This document shows positions 11,801 through 22,643 of a stretch of DNA of 64,000 nt, in pieces. This DNA comes from Parus major (taxonomy: Eukaryota; Chordata; Aves; Passeriformes; Paridae), in assembly GCF_001522545.3 (NCBI RefSeq), contig NC_031783.1:7279433-7343432 (forward strand). Reading direction: 5' to 3'. The translations under genes and the position numbers were made by a program. Positions within the stretch are counted from its first letter, which is position 1; every line of letters starts with the position of its first letter. The notes beneath the pieces were generated by a model. The model was not told the DNA's origin and searched no databases. It was given only the letters and a program-made list of their open reading frames with translations.

Positions 11801-14496
11801 AGAAGAGGATAAGGGGCCATTCTCCAACTGTGATAAGACTGAAAATGCTGCTTCTATACCAATGTTTTACAATCTTGATTTTGCATTTCTGTAGGCTGTA
11901 CTCTTAATGCAATAAAGGGATAAATTTCAAACAGTCTACATAAACTAATGTTGTGCAAAGCAACTCACAGGTGTAGCTCATTCCCTGTTTCATGGGAGCT
12001 CATTTTCCCACTACATTATTATAACTTAAAAGAAAGTTTCACCATAAAAAACCAAAACCTCTGCTCAACAGTAAATTAATCTCAAACAGTATCAGTATTC
12101 TTCAGGCAAAAGAATATTGCTTTTATTCTCCAGGGTAAGAAAAGTTTAAGATAACAAAAAAAGCAGATACTTCCTGACTGTTTGGCTTGAATAAAAATGG
12201 CACTGTGTCATTACAAGGCTTCTGCTTATAGATATTCATTCTTTTAATCTTCATTCTCCTGACATGCTCCAGAACCTTAATGCAGCTGTGCTGTGAGATT
12301 TCTGTAGACCAGGATGTTGTGGTAAATAGCACAGTAACAAAAGACAAGAGCCACAGGCTGAGCAATAAACCAAAACAGTTTTTTTCATGTTTAGGGAAAA
12401 CACTGCTGGAGAGACAGCAAGAAGTTACAAGCAAAGAATTTCCACTATTTTACCACTGACAATGTCACCTGACTTGAAATTTAAAATCCTTCAGAAGACT
12501 GGTCACTTCTCTCAAAATCCAAATGGGGAAAAAAAAAACCAGACTAGTTCTGTTAAGGCAAGCTTCTGAAATCTAACACAGGTTTCCAGAATAATTTAAA
12601 CAAGTTCAGCCCAACAAAAGATTTCTGAATTTCAGATAAAATTAATTGTAATTATATCACTTATGACACAATGCCTTAAAAATAATGAAAAAAAAAATTC
12701 TGCTGAAACAAAGTTAAATTGCAAAATCAAGAGATTTTCAGTGTCCCCATCTGTGTGTCAGATTCTATAATGGTTTTCATTGCAGTCCTACTGTGCAGGA
12801 AGGTTCTCATCTGCTAAAAAAATCTTTTTCCATTTGCAAGACCCTAATGACTGCAGTCACACATCACTACATTACAGCTCATTAGGTGACTGTACCAAAA
12901 TGGTTATGAAAAACACAAAGTTGCAACAAATGTAAATACAAGTTAAAAAGTACTTATCACACACTGGCACCCTGCTAAGCTACATGTATGAATACATGGC
13001 AGGGAGAGAATCCATGGCTCAAATAAAAGTCTCAAATCTATTATGATAATGCTTAAACAACATCTGTGAGATAAGTGGATGGACATTCTCTGCAGAAAAA
13101 TGTACCCCAGCTTGGAGGAATTTCAAATATATTTGGGGAGAAGACTTCTGACATATAATACTCAAGACTAGCTAAACTGCAAATAGTACAGATTTACAAC
13201 AGTCTTAACCAAAGACTATTCCAGGAGGCCACTTACTGCTAAATACCTAGAAGACCATAATTGTATTATGGCATTTTATTATACAGAGAACTACAGTTTT
13301 TATCACCCATGTGTAAAAAAGCCATCATAAACAAGAGGAAGTAAACCAAATGATAATGCTTGACACATATCTATCTGCATATATGGAAAAATCAGACATG
13401 CAAGTTTTTGCAGAACATTACACACTATTCCTCACATCAAGAATAATCAAAAAATGGACTTCTTTTAGGTATTTCATTCTCACAACCTGTTTATTGCTTC
13501 TTATGATAAGCTAGTCAAGCAAAGAACTTGTTCAGTACTATACTTGCCCTGTACTAATGCACCTTCTTTAAATAACCATGTATCATACCAGTGTTCTCTT
13601 TGAGTCCAGTTCATAAACAGCATACTCCAAATATTCCCGTGAAGTTTTACTTAATTAAACATTTTCAGAACAAGCAGGAGTCCATTCCGTCAGCACGAGT
13701 AAAGAACCTAAACTTTTAAACACTAACAAATACCCTGTAACAGTGTATTCTTTAGGAAGCTTGTAATATATCCAACTTTTTTTTGCCACCAACCCATTAG
13801 CCGGCTTAGAAGCATACTTCCCGAATTCCCTAACCATTTTACTGGAGCACATCCCATTCAAATTTCTCTGGGCCACCCCAAGCATCACATAAAACCGAGC
13901 GTGCCGCATATAGTAAATGACGCAAGGAGGGAGGGGCGTGTGCATTCACAAGCTATAAGCACACAAAGTACTCGTTATTCCAGAGGCACGCTGTCCCCAC
14001 AGCCGCCGAGGGCCGGGCACAAGCTCCGGGTGGGGCAGGACCCTCGGGCCCCAGCGCAGGTGCGGAGCAGGCACCGCCGAGTCCCAGCGAGAGGCGAGCG
14101 GGCTGTGCCGGCACTCGCGGCACTGCACAGCCAATATTTGCTCTCTACACTGCACCGGCCGGACAGCAAACACAGGGCAGCGAACGCCCCATTTCAATTT
14201 TTAAAAGGGATAAAATAATCTTTTATTTAGTAGTACGTCCTCTTCTATCCTGCTGAAGGCTAACACTCACAGGAAATAATCTCCATCTTTTTTCTTTTTT
14301 TTTAAGGAAAAAAAAAAAAAAAAAGCCGGTCCTCCTGAAGCATTTCCTGATAGTTATTCTCCCTAGTTCCAGATCCGGGACACGGATACCGGTCACACCG
14401 GAGGCTGCGGGGGCCGAGGGGGACACGCCCGGGGCGATCCATTGCTACCCCAAAGCTCCGGCAGGCGAAGCCGCCTCAGCCCCGGGGGCGGCGCCG
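8900..14496 (-). other. Probable PDXDC1 intron 1 and 5' flank
   Basis: About 5.6 kb of AT-rich sequence with no recognisable exon or repeat family. It lies between the exon at 8826-8899 and the CpG island, and is inferred to be the first intron plus promoter-proximal DNA. ORFs here up to 121 aa have no recognisable features. Confidence 0.6.
14288..14324. repeat. Poly-T / poly-A inverted homopolymer tract
   Basis: A run of T (one C interruption, 14288-14303) is separated by AAGG from a run of 17 or so A (to 14324). This gives a potential hairpin at the edge of the CpG island. It is a simple repeat and prone to sequencing error. Confidence 0.8.
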
Positions 14497-14749
14497 NNNN
14501 NNNNNNNNNNNNNNNNNNNNNNNNNNNNNNNNNNNNNNNNNNNNNNNNNNNNNNNNNNNNNNNNNNNNNNNNNNNNNNNNNNNNNNNNNNNNNNNNNNNN
14601 NNNNNNNNNNNNNNNNNNNNNNNNNNNNNNNNNNNNNNNNNNNNNNNNNNNNNNNNNNNNNNNNNNNNNNNNNNNNNNNNNNNNNNNNNNNNNNNNNNNN
14701 NNNNNNNNNNNNNNNNNNNNNNNNNNNNNNNNNNNNNNNNNNNNNNNNN
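14497..14749. other. Assembly gap (253 N) in CpG island
   Basis: A run of N within the GC-rich promoter region. The expected first coding exon of PDXDC1 is not visible elsewhere and may be here. Confidence 0.99.
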
Positions 14750-15149
14750 CCTCCGCTCACCGCCTGAGGTTGGTCCCCCCACTCCGGCTGTTGGAACAGT
14801 CCCGGAGAAAGCCCGGGTCAGTGACAGATACCGGCACATGCGCAGGGAGCGCGGGCCGGGCAGTGATGGGCTCTGGTTTTGGCGAGCAGCTGGTAGTGCT
14901 CGGGTTCGAATCCCCGGCGCGGCGTCTTGTGGCAGGCCGGACCCCGGCAGGGCTCTGCGTGGCTCCAGCCTTCGCGAAGCTCTCAGTTGTCACCCCGCTG
15001 TCGCCTACTTGGGTACCGAAGCCTTCCCTCTGCGTACGGCTCCCGCGGCGGAACGCTGCATACCGGCGGCGGACAGCACGCACCTGTCCGTGGGCTCCCG
15101 TCCGACAAGCAGCCCCCGGAGACCGAAACCCTGGGTTTTTCCTGAGCTT

Positions 15150-15955
15150 TATTTCTGTTTTTTCAAGCTGGAGTTACTTTTTCCTACATATCCTTCATCG
15201 TATTAGTGCCATTGCTGTTATTTAATGGCACTGTTTGCAGCAGGCGTTGTTCTGCGCGGGGATGTGTTGGGATGAGGGAAGGGCAGCCCCTGGCCCTGGC
15301 ACAGCGGGTCTGCCAAGCGCTGGGCAGCGCGCTCTGCACTCTTATTAAAATTTACTTAAATCTACAAGCCATCCGTGCCTATTTAGTCGTTCATGGAAGA
15401 ATTTATTCTTAGTTTCAAAGGCATTAATCCAGGTCACAGAGCGAACTACCACCTCCTGCCTGGAGATGGTTCCCTCGGTCAAGCCTGAGCCCATTGCCAG
15501 GAGCAAAGGAAAACTGCCGGCGCCCCCGGATGCGCTCCTTTCCTTCCGTGGCCAAGGGGGCTGTCTTGAGGACACGAGGTACCCTCGGTGTCACCTCACC
15601 ATGTGGACTTCAGATCCACTTTGTGGCACTGGTTCTGGGTGTACAAAGCTGTGTACACGAATCTCTTCAATAACCTCACAACACCCGTGGCTTTCTCCTC
15701 AAGTTGTCTCAGCAGCAGAGGGCAAAGCAGAGGAACCCCACGGGCTGCTGCTGCTCAGCAGGTGTGCATAGGCCCTGCTCAGACTGCAAAACAAGGGCCA
15801 AATGGAAAAGGCCGTAACTTACGCACGCAACAAGGAGATAATGAAAAAAAAAATATAAGGAAACAGTGCCTAGTTTTCATTTGTCACTCGATAGTCGCGA
15901 CACTAATGCACAGTGACCCCATGGTGCTACTTAGAAAAGCCCAGGCGACACAGTC
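15150..15955. other. Intergenic spacer between PDXDC1 and MPV17L islands
   Basis: Moderate-GC sequence between two CpG islands. Several short ORFs occur on both strands, none with recognisable protein features. It presumably holds promoter-proximal DNA of both divergent genes. Confidence 0.5.
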
Positions 15956-16164
15956 ACCGCCATCCTCGGGGTGAACGCACGGGCACTCGAGAAGCGAGCC
16001 CAGGAGCTGCCACGAGCCCGGCACCGTCAGCCGCGGCTCATCCACCGCCCAGCGGGGCCCGCCGTGGGGAGGGAGCCGGCCCTCCCTGGCAGGGGGAGCG
16101 CTCCGGGGCCGCGGGGATGGCGAGGCGGCGGCGGGGCCGGGGAGGCGGCGGCGGGCGGGCCCGT

Positions 16165-16220
16165 GGGAAGGAGGAGGAGGAGGAGAAGGAGGAGGAAGGA
16201 GAGGCGGCGGAAGCGGCGGC
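16165..16220 (+). repeat. GGA/GGC triplet-rich tract in MPV17L 5' UTR
   Basis: Imperfect (GGA)n with GGC units ends just before the ATG at 16226. The transcript could form G-rich structure here. It encodes polyGlu, polyArg or polyGly in chance frames and explains several long low-complexity ORFs. Confidence 0.8.
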
Positions 16221-16225
16221 GGCCG

Positions 16226-16526
16226 ATGGCCGGGGCGCTGCTGCGCGGGGTGCGGCGCTTCCCCTGGCTCTGCAACGTGCTGCTCTACGGGGGGCTGTTC
16301 GCGGCGGGGGACGCGGCGCAGCAGCGGCTGCGGGGACAGCCGCCCGACTGGGCGCAGACGCGGCGAGTGGCGCTGGTGGCCCTGGCCTTCCACGGCAACT
16401 TCAGCTACGTGTGGCTGCGGGCGCTGGAGCGGGCGCTGCCCGGCCGCCGCCCGGCCGCCGTGCTGGGCAAGGTGCTCTGCGATCAGCTGCTGGGCGCGCC
16501 CGTCGCCGTCCTCGCCTTCTACACGG
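16226..16526 (+). CDS. MPV17L: MPV17L exon 1 (coding part)
   Basis: Encodes 100 residues plus one base of a Gly codon, including QTRRVAL and NFSYVWLRALERALPGR, which match human MPV17L. The donor is ACACGG before GTGAGT. Its base composition is very GC-rich compared with the later exons, as expected inside a CpG island. Confidence 0.95.
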
Positions 16527-19522
16527 GTGAGTGCCGGGGGCTCCGCCGCAGAGCCCCGCGCCCGCTGCGGCACCGCACCGCGACCCGCGCCGGGCTCCGA
16601 CAGCGCGCACCGGCGGCGGGGCCGGCATCCACCCCAAGGAGCCCGGGGGGATTGGGGACCCCCTGGCCGCCCAACGCGGCTCCCGCACCCCAAAACGCCG
16701 CTCGGAGCGGGGGCCGCGGCCGTGGGGCTCGGCAGCTCCCCCCGAGGATGGCGCTGAACCGCCTGTGGCACTTCAGAGCTCTCCAGGAGAGGTCCTGGCC
16801 CAAAAGAGCCCTGTCCTGAACTCGGCTGGGCCCGTGGCTTTTCATTAGCAGCAAAGAATGCAAAGCACCTTACAAGGATTGTAGCCATGTCTGTTTGAAT
16901 TGCCGTGCTCAGTTCTCAGCATCAGCTGTCTCATTTTATAAGGAAGAACTGCTGTAAATGTCAGCAAATGCCACTGTTCAGCCAACCAGGTTCTGCTGTG
17001 AGAGTCTATAGAAATAAAGCATGCTACTAATGGCTAATCTCAAAAGCTAACAAGCAATAAGATACTTTAAAGCGATCTAGTATGTATTTCAGAAATAAAC
17101 ATGAGGGAATAAGAAAATTAATAGGTGAGACTAATGTAATTAAATGCTCTCATTTAACTTAAACTTGATGTGATAGAAGGGTAAAACAGGTCCTCTTTTT
17201 GTCTGGGAATTGGGAGATCTGCAATCTATCACTCCAACAGGGGAATCATTCAATTTGTGATTGAAGAGAAATGAAGTAAAAAAAAAAGTCAAACACCAGA
17301 TACTTCCTCTCAAAATCTTAACTGTGTCAAACCTTAAGCTGAGAATTGCCCAAGGACCAGAAGGACCAGAAAAAGGATAGTCAAAGTCCCTGAACTGGGT
17401 AGCAGTAAAATAATGTATCCATTGAGAGATACTGATAACTCCAAGGCAAGGGAATACCTGGAAAGATCCCAGAGCTGGACTAGGAAGCCTCTGCTTGTGT
17501 GCAAAATGCCTTATTCTCTCTGTCATGGGTGCAAGAGGTGCTTTCATCCTCTCTGTTCCACCACTACACTGCTGGTGTGTGATATGGCAGAGAAACAGAT
17601 GCTACAAGACCTGTACACCCAGTCAATCCCAGCTGATCTCAGGTGGCAGTGCTGGGAGTCGAGTCAATGGATGAGGTGATTTGATGTAGCACTATTCAGT
17701 AGTCAGAAAGGTATTTTTGTAACAAAATCAGCTTTTCTTTCAAAGATATTATAATGTATTTTGAGAAGGGTCTGGCATGTCACTGGAAAATATGAACATT
17801 TAATTTTTTGCATTTTTTCTGATTGTTGTAACTATTTTATCACTAGGTATGAGCATCCTTCAGAGGAAAGAGGACATCTTTTCAGACTGTAAAAAGAAAT
17901 TTTGGAATACATATAAGGTGAGGCAAGCAATTTGCTTAGCTCACAGCTAAACAAACAAACAAACAAACAAACAGGATAGACTATTTGAAATATTCCTTCC
18001 TCCAACATTTTTTTTTAACTCTTTCTTTCACTCCATTATTTGATTATGTGTAGGAAGCTTTAAGGACCAGCAGTCACGTGAAGTAAAGGCAGTTTGGGTT
18101 AGGCAGTGCTGCCAGATGGGTGAAATAATGCCATTTAAAAAATGAAATGTACAGTGTGTATGTACATAACACTTGCACCCAACTCTGTTTAAATGACAGT
18201 TGTACAATACAGCACCAATTCAGATTTCTTTTGTCTTAAGAACTACCCACGCACCAGTGTTTAGTTACTGGTACTATTGACAACACTTACATGCACATAT
18301 ATTAAAATAATTAATTACAGAGACGCCTTCTTTGAGAATCATTTTTAGCCTGTACTTTTCAGTGACAATCTTCTCACTTTCAGAAACAAAACCCCTTGTC
18401 TTAAGAAGGCTTTGCTATAAAGAGTGGCTTTGATTTGCATTTCTGCATACACAAGACAAAATTATCTGTGCTACCTCAGAGCTGAACAAGCTGAGAATGT
18501 TAAAGGTTTCTCAGATGCAGTAAGAATGATGGATTAGCAAGGAAAAAAAAGTAGTAGGAGAAAATGTGATTGCAATATGAATTTCTCTTCATATTGTAAA
18601 AGTATATAGGTAGGATGGAAAGAGATTATTTTTATTCATATGGAAGATGATTCTAAAAGCAGTGCCCACTATAGCCTATCAAAACATAAGGTTTCTATTG
18701 GCCTTATGTTCTATGAGTAAATTATCCATTGATTTTTCTAAATATGCCTTACGTGTATGAGTAAGTAGAAGGAGCATTGCAAGTGTGAAATAAATAATGT
18801 TCAGTGGTATTTTTCATTAATGGCTGAAACAAATGTTCACATGTTTAAACATTTGTTCACCCATCTGGTAAATGCATTTATTGTGTCTGGTGTCAGATGT
18901 CTGTAAAGACTTAACTGTGCTTAGGGTTTTGTATTTAAAATGAGTTAGAATAATGTGCTTGAAAAACTCAGAGAATAGAGGCTCATGAAGATGATCAGAA
19001 GTTTAATATGACAACCTCTAGGTTAAGCAACTTCAGTTGTAATTGAACAGCTTGTATTAACTTTACTCAAATATATTTCAGTCATCACTGAATGTGGAAA
19101 AAAATGAATCTTGGTGGCTGAAATCCATAAGAATAACAAATGACTTGTTTTCCTTTCAGACAGGACTGATGTACTGGCCTTTTGTGCAGGTGAGTTCTCA
19201 GGGTGACTCTGTGAGCCTTTCCCTGCCATAAAACCCAGTACTGTGCAGCCCCACTGTGTCTGACCTCGGGAGAAGCAGTGGAGTTGTTGGGTGTGTACCA
19301 ATGCCTGGAGCACTAACTGAGTTCTCTCTCCTTCCAACACAGCTATCAAACTTCATTTTGATCCCAGTTCACCTGAGAACAGCTTACACTGGGCTGTGTG
19401 GCTTTGTCTGGGCTTCCTTCATTTGCTTTTCCCAACAGAGTGGAGATGGCACAGCAAAGTCAGCATTTATGTGGCTCCAAGGAGAGAAGGTCAATGCAGA
19501 TGAAGAATCATCAGACAAATAA
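16226..19522 (+). CDS. MPV17L: MPV17L, complete gene (4 coding exons)
   Basis: Gene-level entry. Exons 16226-16526, 17847-17917, 19160-19189 and 19343-19522 join in frame into a 193-residue protein (human about 196). It starts MAGALLRGVRRFPWLCNVLL and ends in TAA at 19520-19522. It belongs to the Mpv17/PMP22 family of small integral membrane proteins, with hydrophobic segments near residues 14-30, 48-66, 88-101 and 148-162. The family signature is clear: W130-P-x-x-Q134-x-x-N137-F-x-x-x-P142-x-x-x-R146, then W157. In mammals MPV17L is reported in peroxisomes and mitochondria and linked to reactive-oxygen metabolism. Its transport activity is not established. The ATG context has G at +4 but C at -3. 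MPV17 or MPV17L2 are less likely because the N-terminus and the FICFSQQSGDGT-like tail follow MPV17L. It stands head to head with PDXDC1. Confidence 0.96.
17847..17917 (+). CDS. MPV17L: MPV17L exon 2
   Basis: Completes the Gly codon and then encodes MSILQRKEDIFSDCKKKFWN and TYK (human MSILQGKDDIFLDLKQKFWN). The acceptor is ATCACTAG and the donor is GTGAGG. Confidence 0.95.
17949..17972 (+). repeat. (AAAC)6 microsatellite
   Basis: Six AAAC units just inside MPV17L intron 2. A perfect simple tandem repeat. Confidence 0.9.
19160..19189 (+). CDS. MPV17L: MPV17L exon 3, 30-nt microexon
   Basis: Ten codons, TGLMYWPFVQ, flanked by TTTCAG and GTGAGT. It carries the WPxxQ half of the family signature and keeps the frame, so skipping it would remove ten residues without a frameshift. 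Confidence 0.93.
19343..19522 (+). CDS. MPV17L: MPV17L exon 4 (coding part)
   Basis: Sixty codons including the TAA stop. It encodes LSNFILIPVHLRTAYTGLCG, FVWASFICFSQQSGDGTAKS and a short polar tail ending ESSDK. The acceptor is CAACACAG. It contains the C-terminal half of the Mpv17/PMP22 signature and the last membrane segments. Confidence 0.96.
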   Translation, partial: LSNFILIPVHLRTAYTGLCGFVWASFICFSQQSGDGTAKSAFMWLQGEKVNADEESSDK

Positions 19523-20160
19523 GAACTTTACTTCTGAACACATTCTAAATTGCTAAATTGGATTTGTGAAAGTCAGTAAATCACACTGCAGCCTCATTGC
19601 TGTGTTTAAAATAAGCAGTTATCTCAATATTTGGTGGTTAGTATAAGCAGTGGAACCATTTGTCTTTGTGCCTGTTTATTTTTCATGAGAGGCCAGTTGT
19701 ATATTGACATTTAATTATTTTCATGCTGTCAGCCCATCTCATCTGGGAACAACTGACTTACAGGGCAATGTAAGCATTTGCACATCATGTCAGGATGCAT
19801 CACTGGGGAGAAGTATTAATGGTAATTTAATTTTCAAGCAACTTGTAATTGCTAGAAAAAGGGGAATAGAACATTAAATCATCAGTTGTTGGACTTGATA
19901 ATTGTTATAAATGCAAGATTACTTTTCAGAACAAAATTTAATGGATTCCATATCTAAAAAGTGGCATTGAACATGTTTCATTGAGAGGAAACAAAAGTAC
20001 TGTGTTTGTAGAGCCCACTTTTCTAGGGGGCCGACTTGTTTTATTCTGTGTGAAAATTTATATAGGAAATTAATTATTTCATAGAACATACAAACCTGAT
20101 TACTATATTTGTATATGTTTTATCTTAGCTGGGAGAATAAAGATTACTTTGGTCAGAGCC
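19523..20160 (+). other. MPV17L: MPV17L 3' UTR (inferred extent)
   Basis: AT-rich sequence from the stop codon to just past a consensus poly(A) signal. The end is estimated from that signal; no transcript evidence is available. Confidence 0.6.
20136..20141 (+). terminator. MPV17L: Poly(A) signal AATAAA for MPV17L
   Basis: A perfect AATAAA about 615 bases after the stop, followed within 20-50 bases by a GT-rich stretch (ggggtgggtg), the usual downstream element. Other AATAAA copies occur further on and could give longer forms. Confidence 0.6.
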
Positions 20161-20413
20161 CTTTGGGGTGGGTGCTGCCTACTGAACCTTGGGGTCAGTC
20201 ATAAGCAGCTCCTGCACGGTGGAACCCCCCCAAACACTGCAGGGAGCATTTGTTCTGTGTGCAGCCACTGCTTCCTTTGCTCCTCAAAGGCCAAAGGTAC
20301 ATGGGGGTCTGGACTCCTCTACTCTTTTTAGCTATTTCATCATGCTGAAGATATAATTAAAATTTTGAATAAAAAGAACGTGGGAAGGAAGGTAACATGA
20401 AGGCAGAATCCAG

Positions 20414-20431
20414 CTATATATATATATATAC
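20414..20431. repeat. (TA)9 microsatellite
   Basis: Uninterrupted alternating TA, about nine units, downstream of MPV17L. Confidence 0.85.
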
Positions 20432-22570
20432 ACATCAAGAACTTCCATTTCTTCCTCAAAAGGCTTTTAAACATTCCTATTCATAGAAGACACTGGGTAA
20501 TTATACATAGGAGACTAGGAGATGGTGGAAATTAATTGTGGATTTGCTTTTTCAGCTTGAGGATCAGGTCTGAATACGGGTATTTTTAAAATGTGCATGT
20601 GTATCTCAAAACAGGAACTGTACAAATTTCTGTCATTGCAGTAAGTTGAAATCAGACCAGTAAAGGAGCCCTTGCTATATTAGAATGGGATTTTATGCCT
20701 TAAAGTTACTAAATTGTAAGCTTGAAGGAGTATCTGATTTAATGGGTCTGATTCTAGAGAGAAGACTCATCCCTCTGTTACAACAATAATAAACCACTTT
20801 GAGGAATGTCTGAGCTCCTCAGTCTTGTCTAAATAGTGTACCAAAGCCTGCTTAGGCTATAAATACCCATTCTTTTGGCCAGCAGCAGTATTACTTAATA
20901 TATTGCTAACAATTACTTGTCACTGTAGGAGCCCAGTGCTGCTTAGCTGAGAAAGGAAAAGGGATCATGCAAGCATTGGCCAATCTATTTCAGGAAATAT
21001 CAACTTGTTTAGCATAACCCAGTGGTCAAAAGTGATGCAAAGTGCCCATATGGCTTTGACCAGGGGACTGCAGCAGTGGGAGGAGGTAGAAGGTTGGGGG
21101 CTGCTTCCACAGCCTGTTCTGCTGGCAGGTAGAGCAGGTGCCTTCCCTCTCAGGATGGACAAGTCACTGCAATTCCATCTTCAGCTGCACAGGCAGATGT
21201 GGAAGAGCACATCTGCCCACAGCCTCAAGATGGAATTAACTTTAATTGACACCTTTGGCATGGACCTCTCCAGCTTGGCAAATTGCTTTAAGCTGTGAGT
21301 TGAAACGTGCACTGTAAGGGCCCATTCCTCTCCATCTGTAACACGGAGGCTCAGATGACTGGTTGCTGTGTCAATAGCTTCTTTGTAGGTGCTTGTGTTT
21401 GGTGAGTTGAATTCCCCTGCTGGATGTTGCTGTATGAATCACAAAGTGTGAACTGAGCAGTCCTGATGCTGGACGTCCCAGGAGGAGTAGAAATGCACAG
21501 AAGAACTAACTGCATTTTGTCTCTATTTGTTTTCTCTATTTAGAAAATGAGTGAACAGATGATTCAGACAGCTATAGCTGTTAAACTGTTCTTGTGTGTA
21601 TAAAGTTCTCAGGATAAAGAAGCAATTTCAGTAGTGCTTTTTTTCTGTTGAAATTTTTGGGATCAGACTGGTATTCTTAAGTCTTTTCTATTTAGTAAGA
21701 ACTAAAAGTTTCAGGTAAGGTGTACTAATTAAATATTTAACTTTTTTTTACAGATGCTGTTTATTTTTATTTCTGCTTGTGCATTAAGTGTTTAATGTTT
21801 AATAGAATTCACTTGGAGAAGGAAACTGGAAAATAATGTCATTACAAGGAGAGTGAAATGCTTTTGGTTTGCTGTAAGCAGTATGTGACCCTTTGCTGTA
21901 ACTCAGAGCAAAAAATCTTTCTTCATGGGTATGGTTGGTAAAACTTCGTCCCCAGATGAATCAAAAATTTATAACTTATGACCTGTATAATGCTGATGCC
22001 TTTCTTCATCAGGACTAACTAATAAATGAAAGATCCATCTTTTATTTCAAATGGCTTAAAAGCTTATGTAAGCTGTGCTTTATCGCTCTTGCTTTTGTGC
22101 TACGAGCTTTTTGCTTGAGAATTTGAGCTAAATCCTGTTTTGTCTTCAAGTTCCTCTGGCTGGGGAGTTCAGAATTTCTCTCCATCTTTTATTACTTGAA
22201 GAACAGTTCTTTCCTGTAATGGAAGCCTGTGGCTCTTATATTTCAGTAGACTTTAGATCCTGTATAATCCTTTCACTTTCTCAGTTTCTCTTGTTAAGGC
22301 ACTTGACAGCTAAGTAAAACAGATCCCTTTCACAGAAAAAAAAATCTGTGTTCTTTCCCTTTTAATTATGAGCACTGATTGGTCTGACAAACATTTCAGA
22401 CCCACATAATGCAAAATAATAAAGCTGCATTGGGACAATTTCTCAGTGTGCATAAATTAATGGATCTTCTAAAGATTTTCTTCCTCTGACAGTTTAGTCT
22501 GAGGACTTATGCCCTTAGTTTCTAGAGCCTTCATTCTTTCTTGATACTTTTTTGGCTTAGAAGACTAATT

Positions 22571-22643
22571 TCACAGAATAACAAAATGGTTGAGGTTGGA
22601 AAGGACATCTTTATGTCCATCCCAGGTCATCTAGTCCAACCCT
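22571..22643 (-). mobile_element. CR1 LINE 3'-end fragment
   Basis: The plus strand reads tcacagaata, then ggttgaggttggaaaggaca, then tcatctagtccaaccc. This is the reverse complement of the conserved CR1 3' terminus (ggttggac-tagatga ... attctgtga). The copy is short, 5'-truncated and non-coding. Confidence 0.85.

Larger units (their letters stand above)
13950..15130. promoter_or_regulatory. CpG island, probable PDXDC1 promoter
   Basis: GC-rich, CpG-dense sequence contrasting with the AT-rich DNA on both sides, interrupted by the gap at 14497-14749. It lies upstream of the minus-strand PDXDC1 exons, so it is the expected promoter and first exon. An NRF1-like half-site (CATGCGCAG) lies at 14837-14845. 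No TATA box was seen. Confidence 0.7.
15956..16760 (+). promoter_or_regulatory. CpG island, MPV17L promoter, 5' UTR and exon 1
   Basis: Very GC-rich and CpG-dense stretch enclosing the MPV17L start codon and first donor. The 5' UTR part has a purine tract rich in GGA triplets. No TATA box was recognised. Confidence 0.8.

Noticed and set aside
14393..15206. Long ORFs across the 14.5 kb gap
   Set aside because: Their length comes from Ns translated as X; the visible parts resemble no protein.
15913..16530. 205-aa plus-strand ORF overlapping MPV17L exon 1 in another frame
   Set aside because: It is built from the GGA/GGC tract (polyGlu, polyAla) and read in the wrong frame of the real exon. 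It could at most act as an upstream ORF.
15884..16888. 334-aa minus-strand ORF opposite MPV17L exon 1
   Set aside because: It is the GC-rich antisense shadow of the CpG island, with Pro/Arg/Gly low complexity and no recognisable domain.
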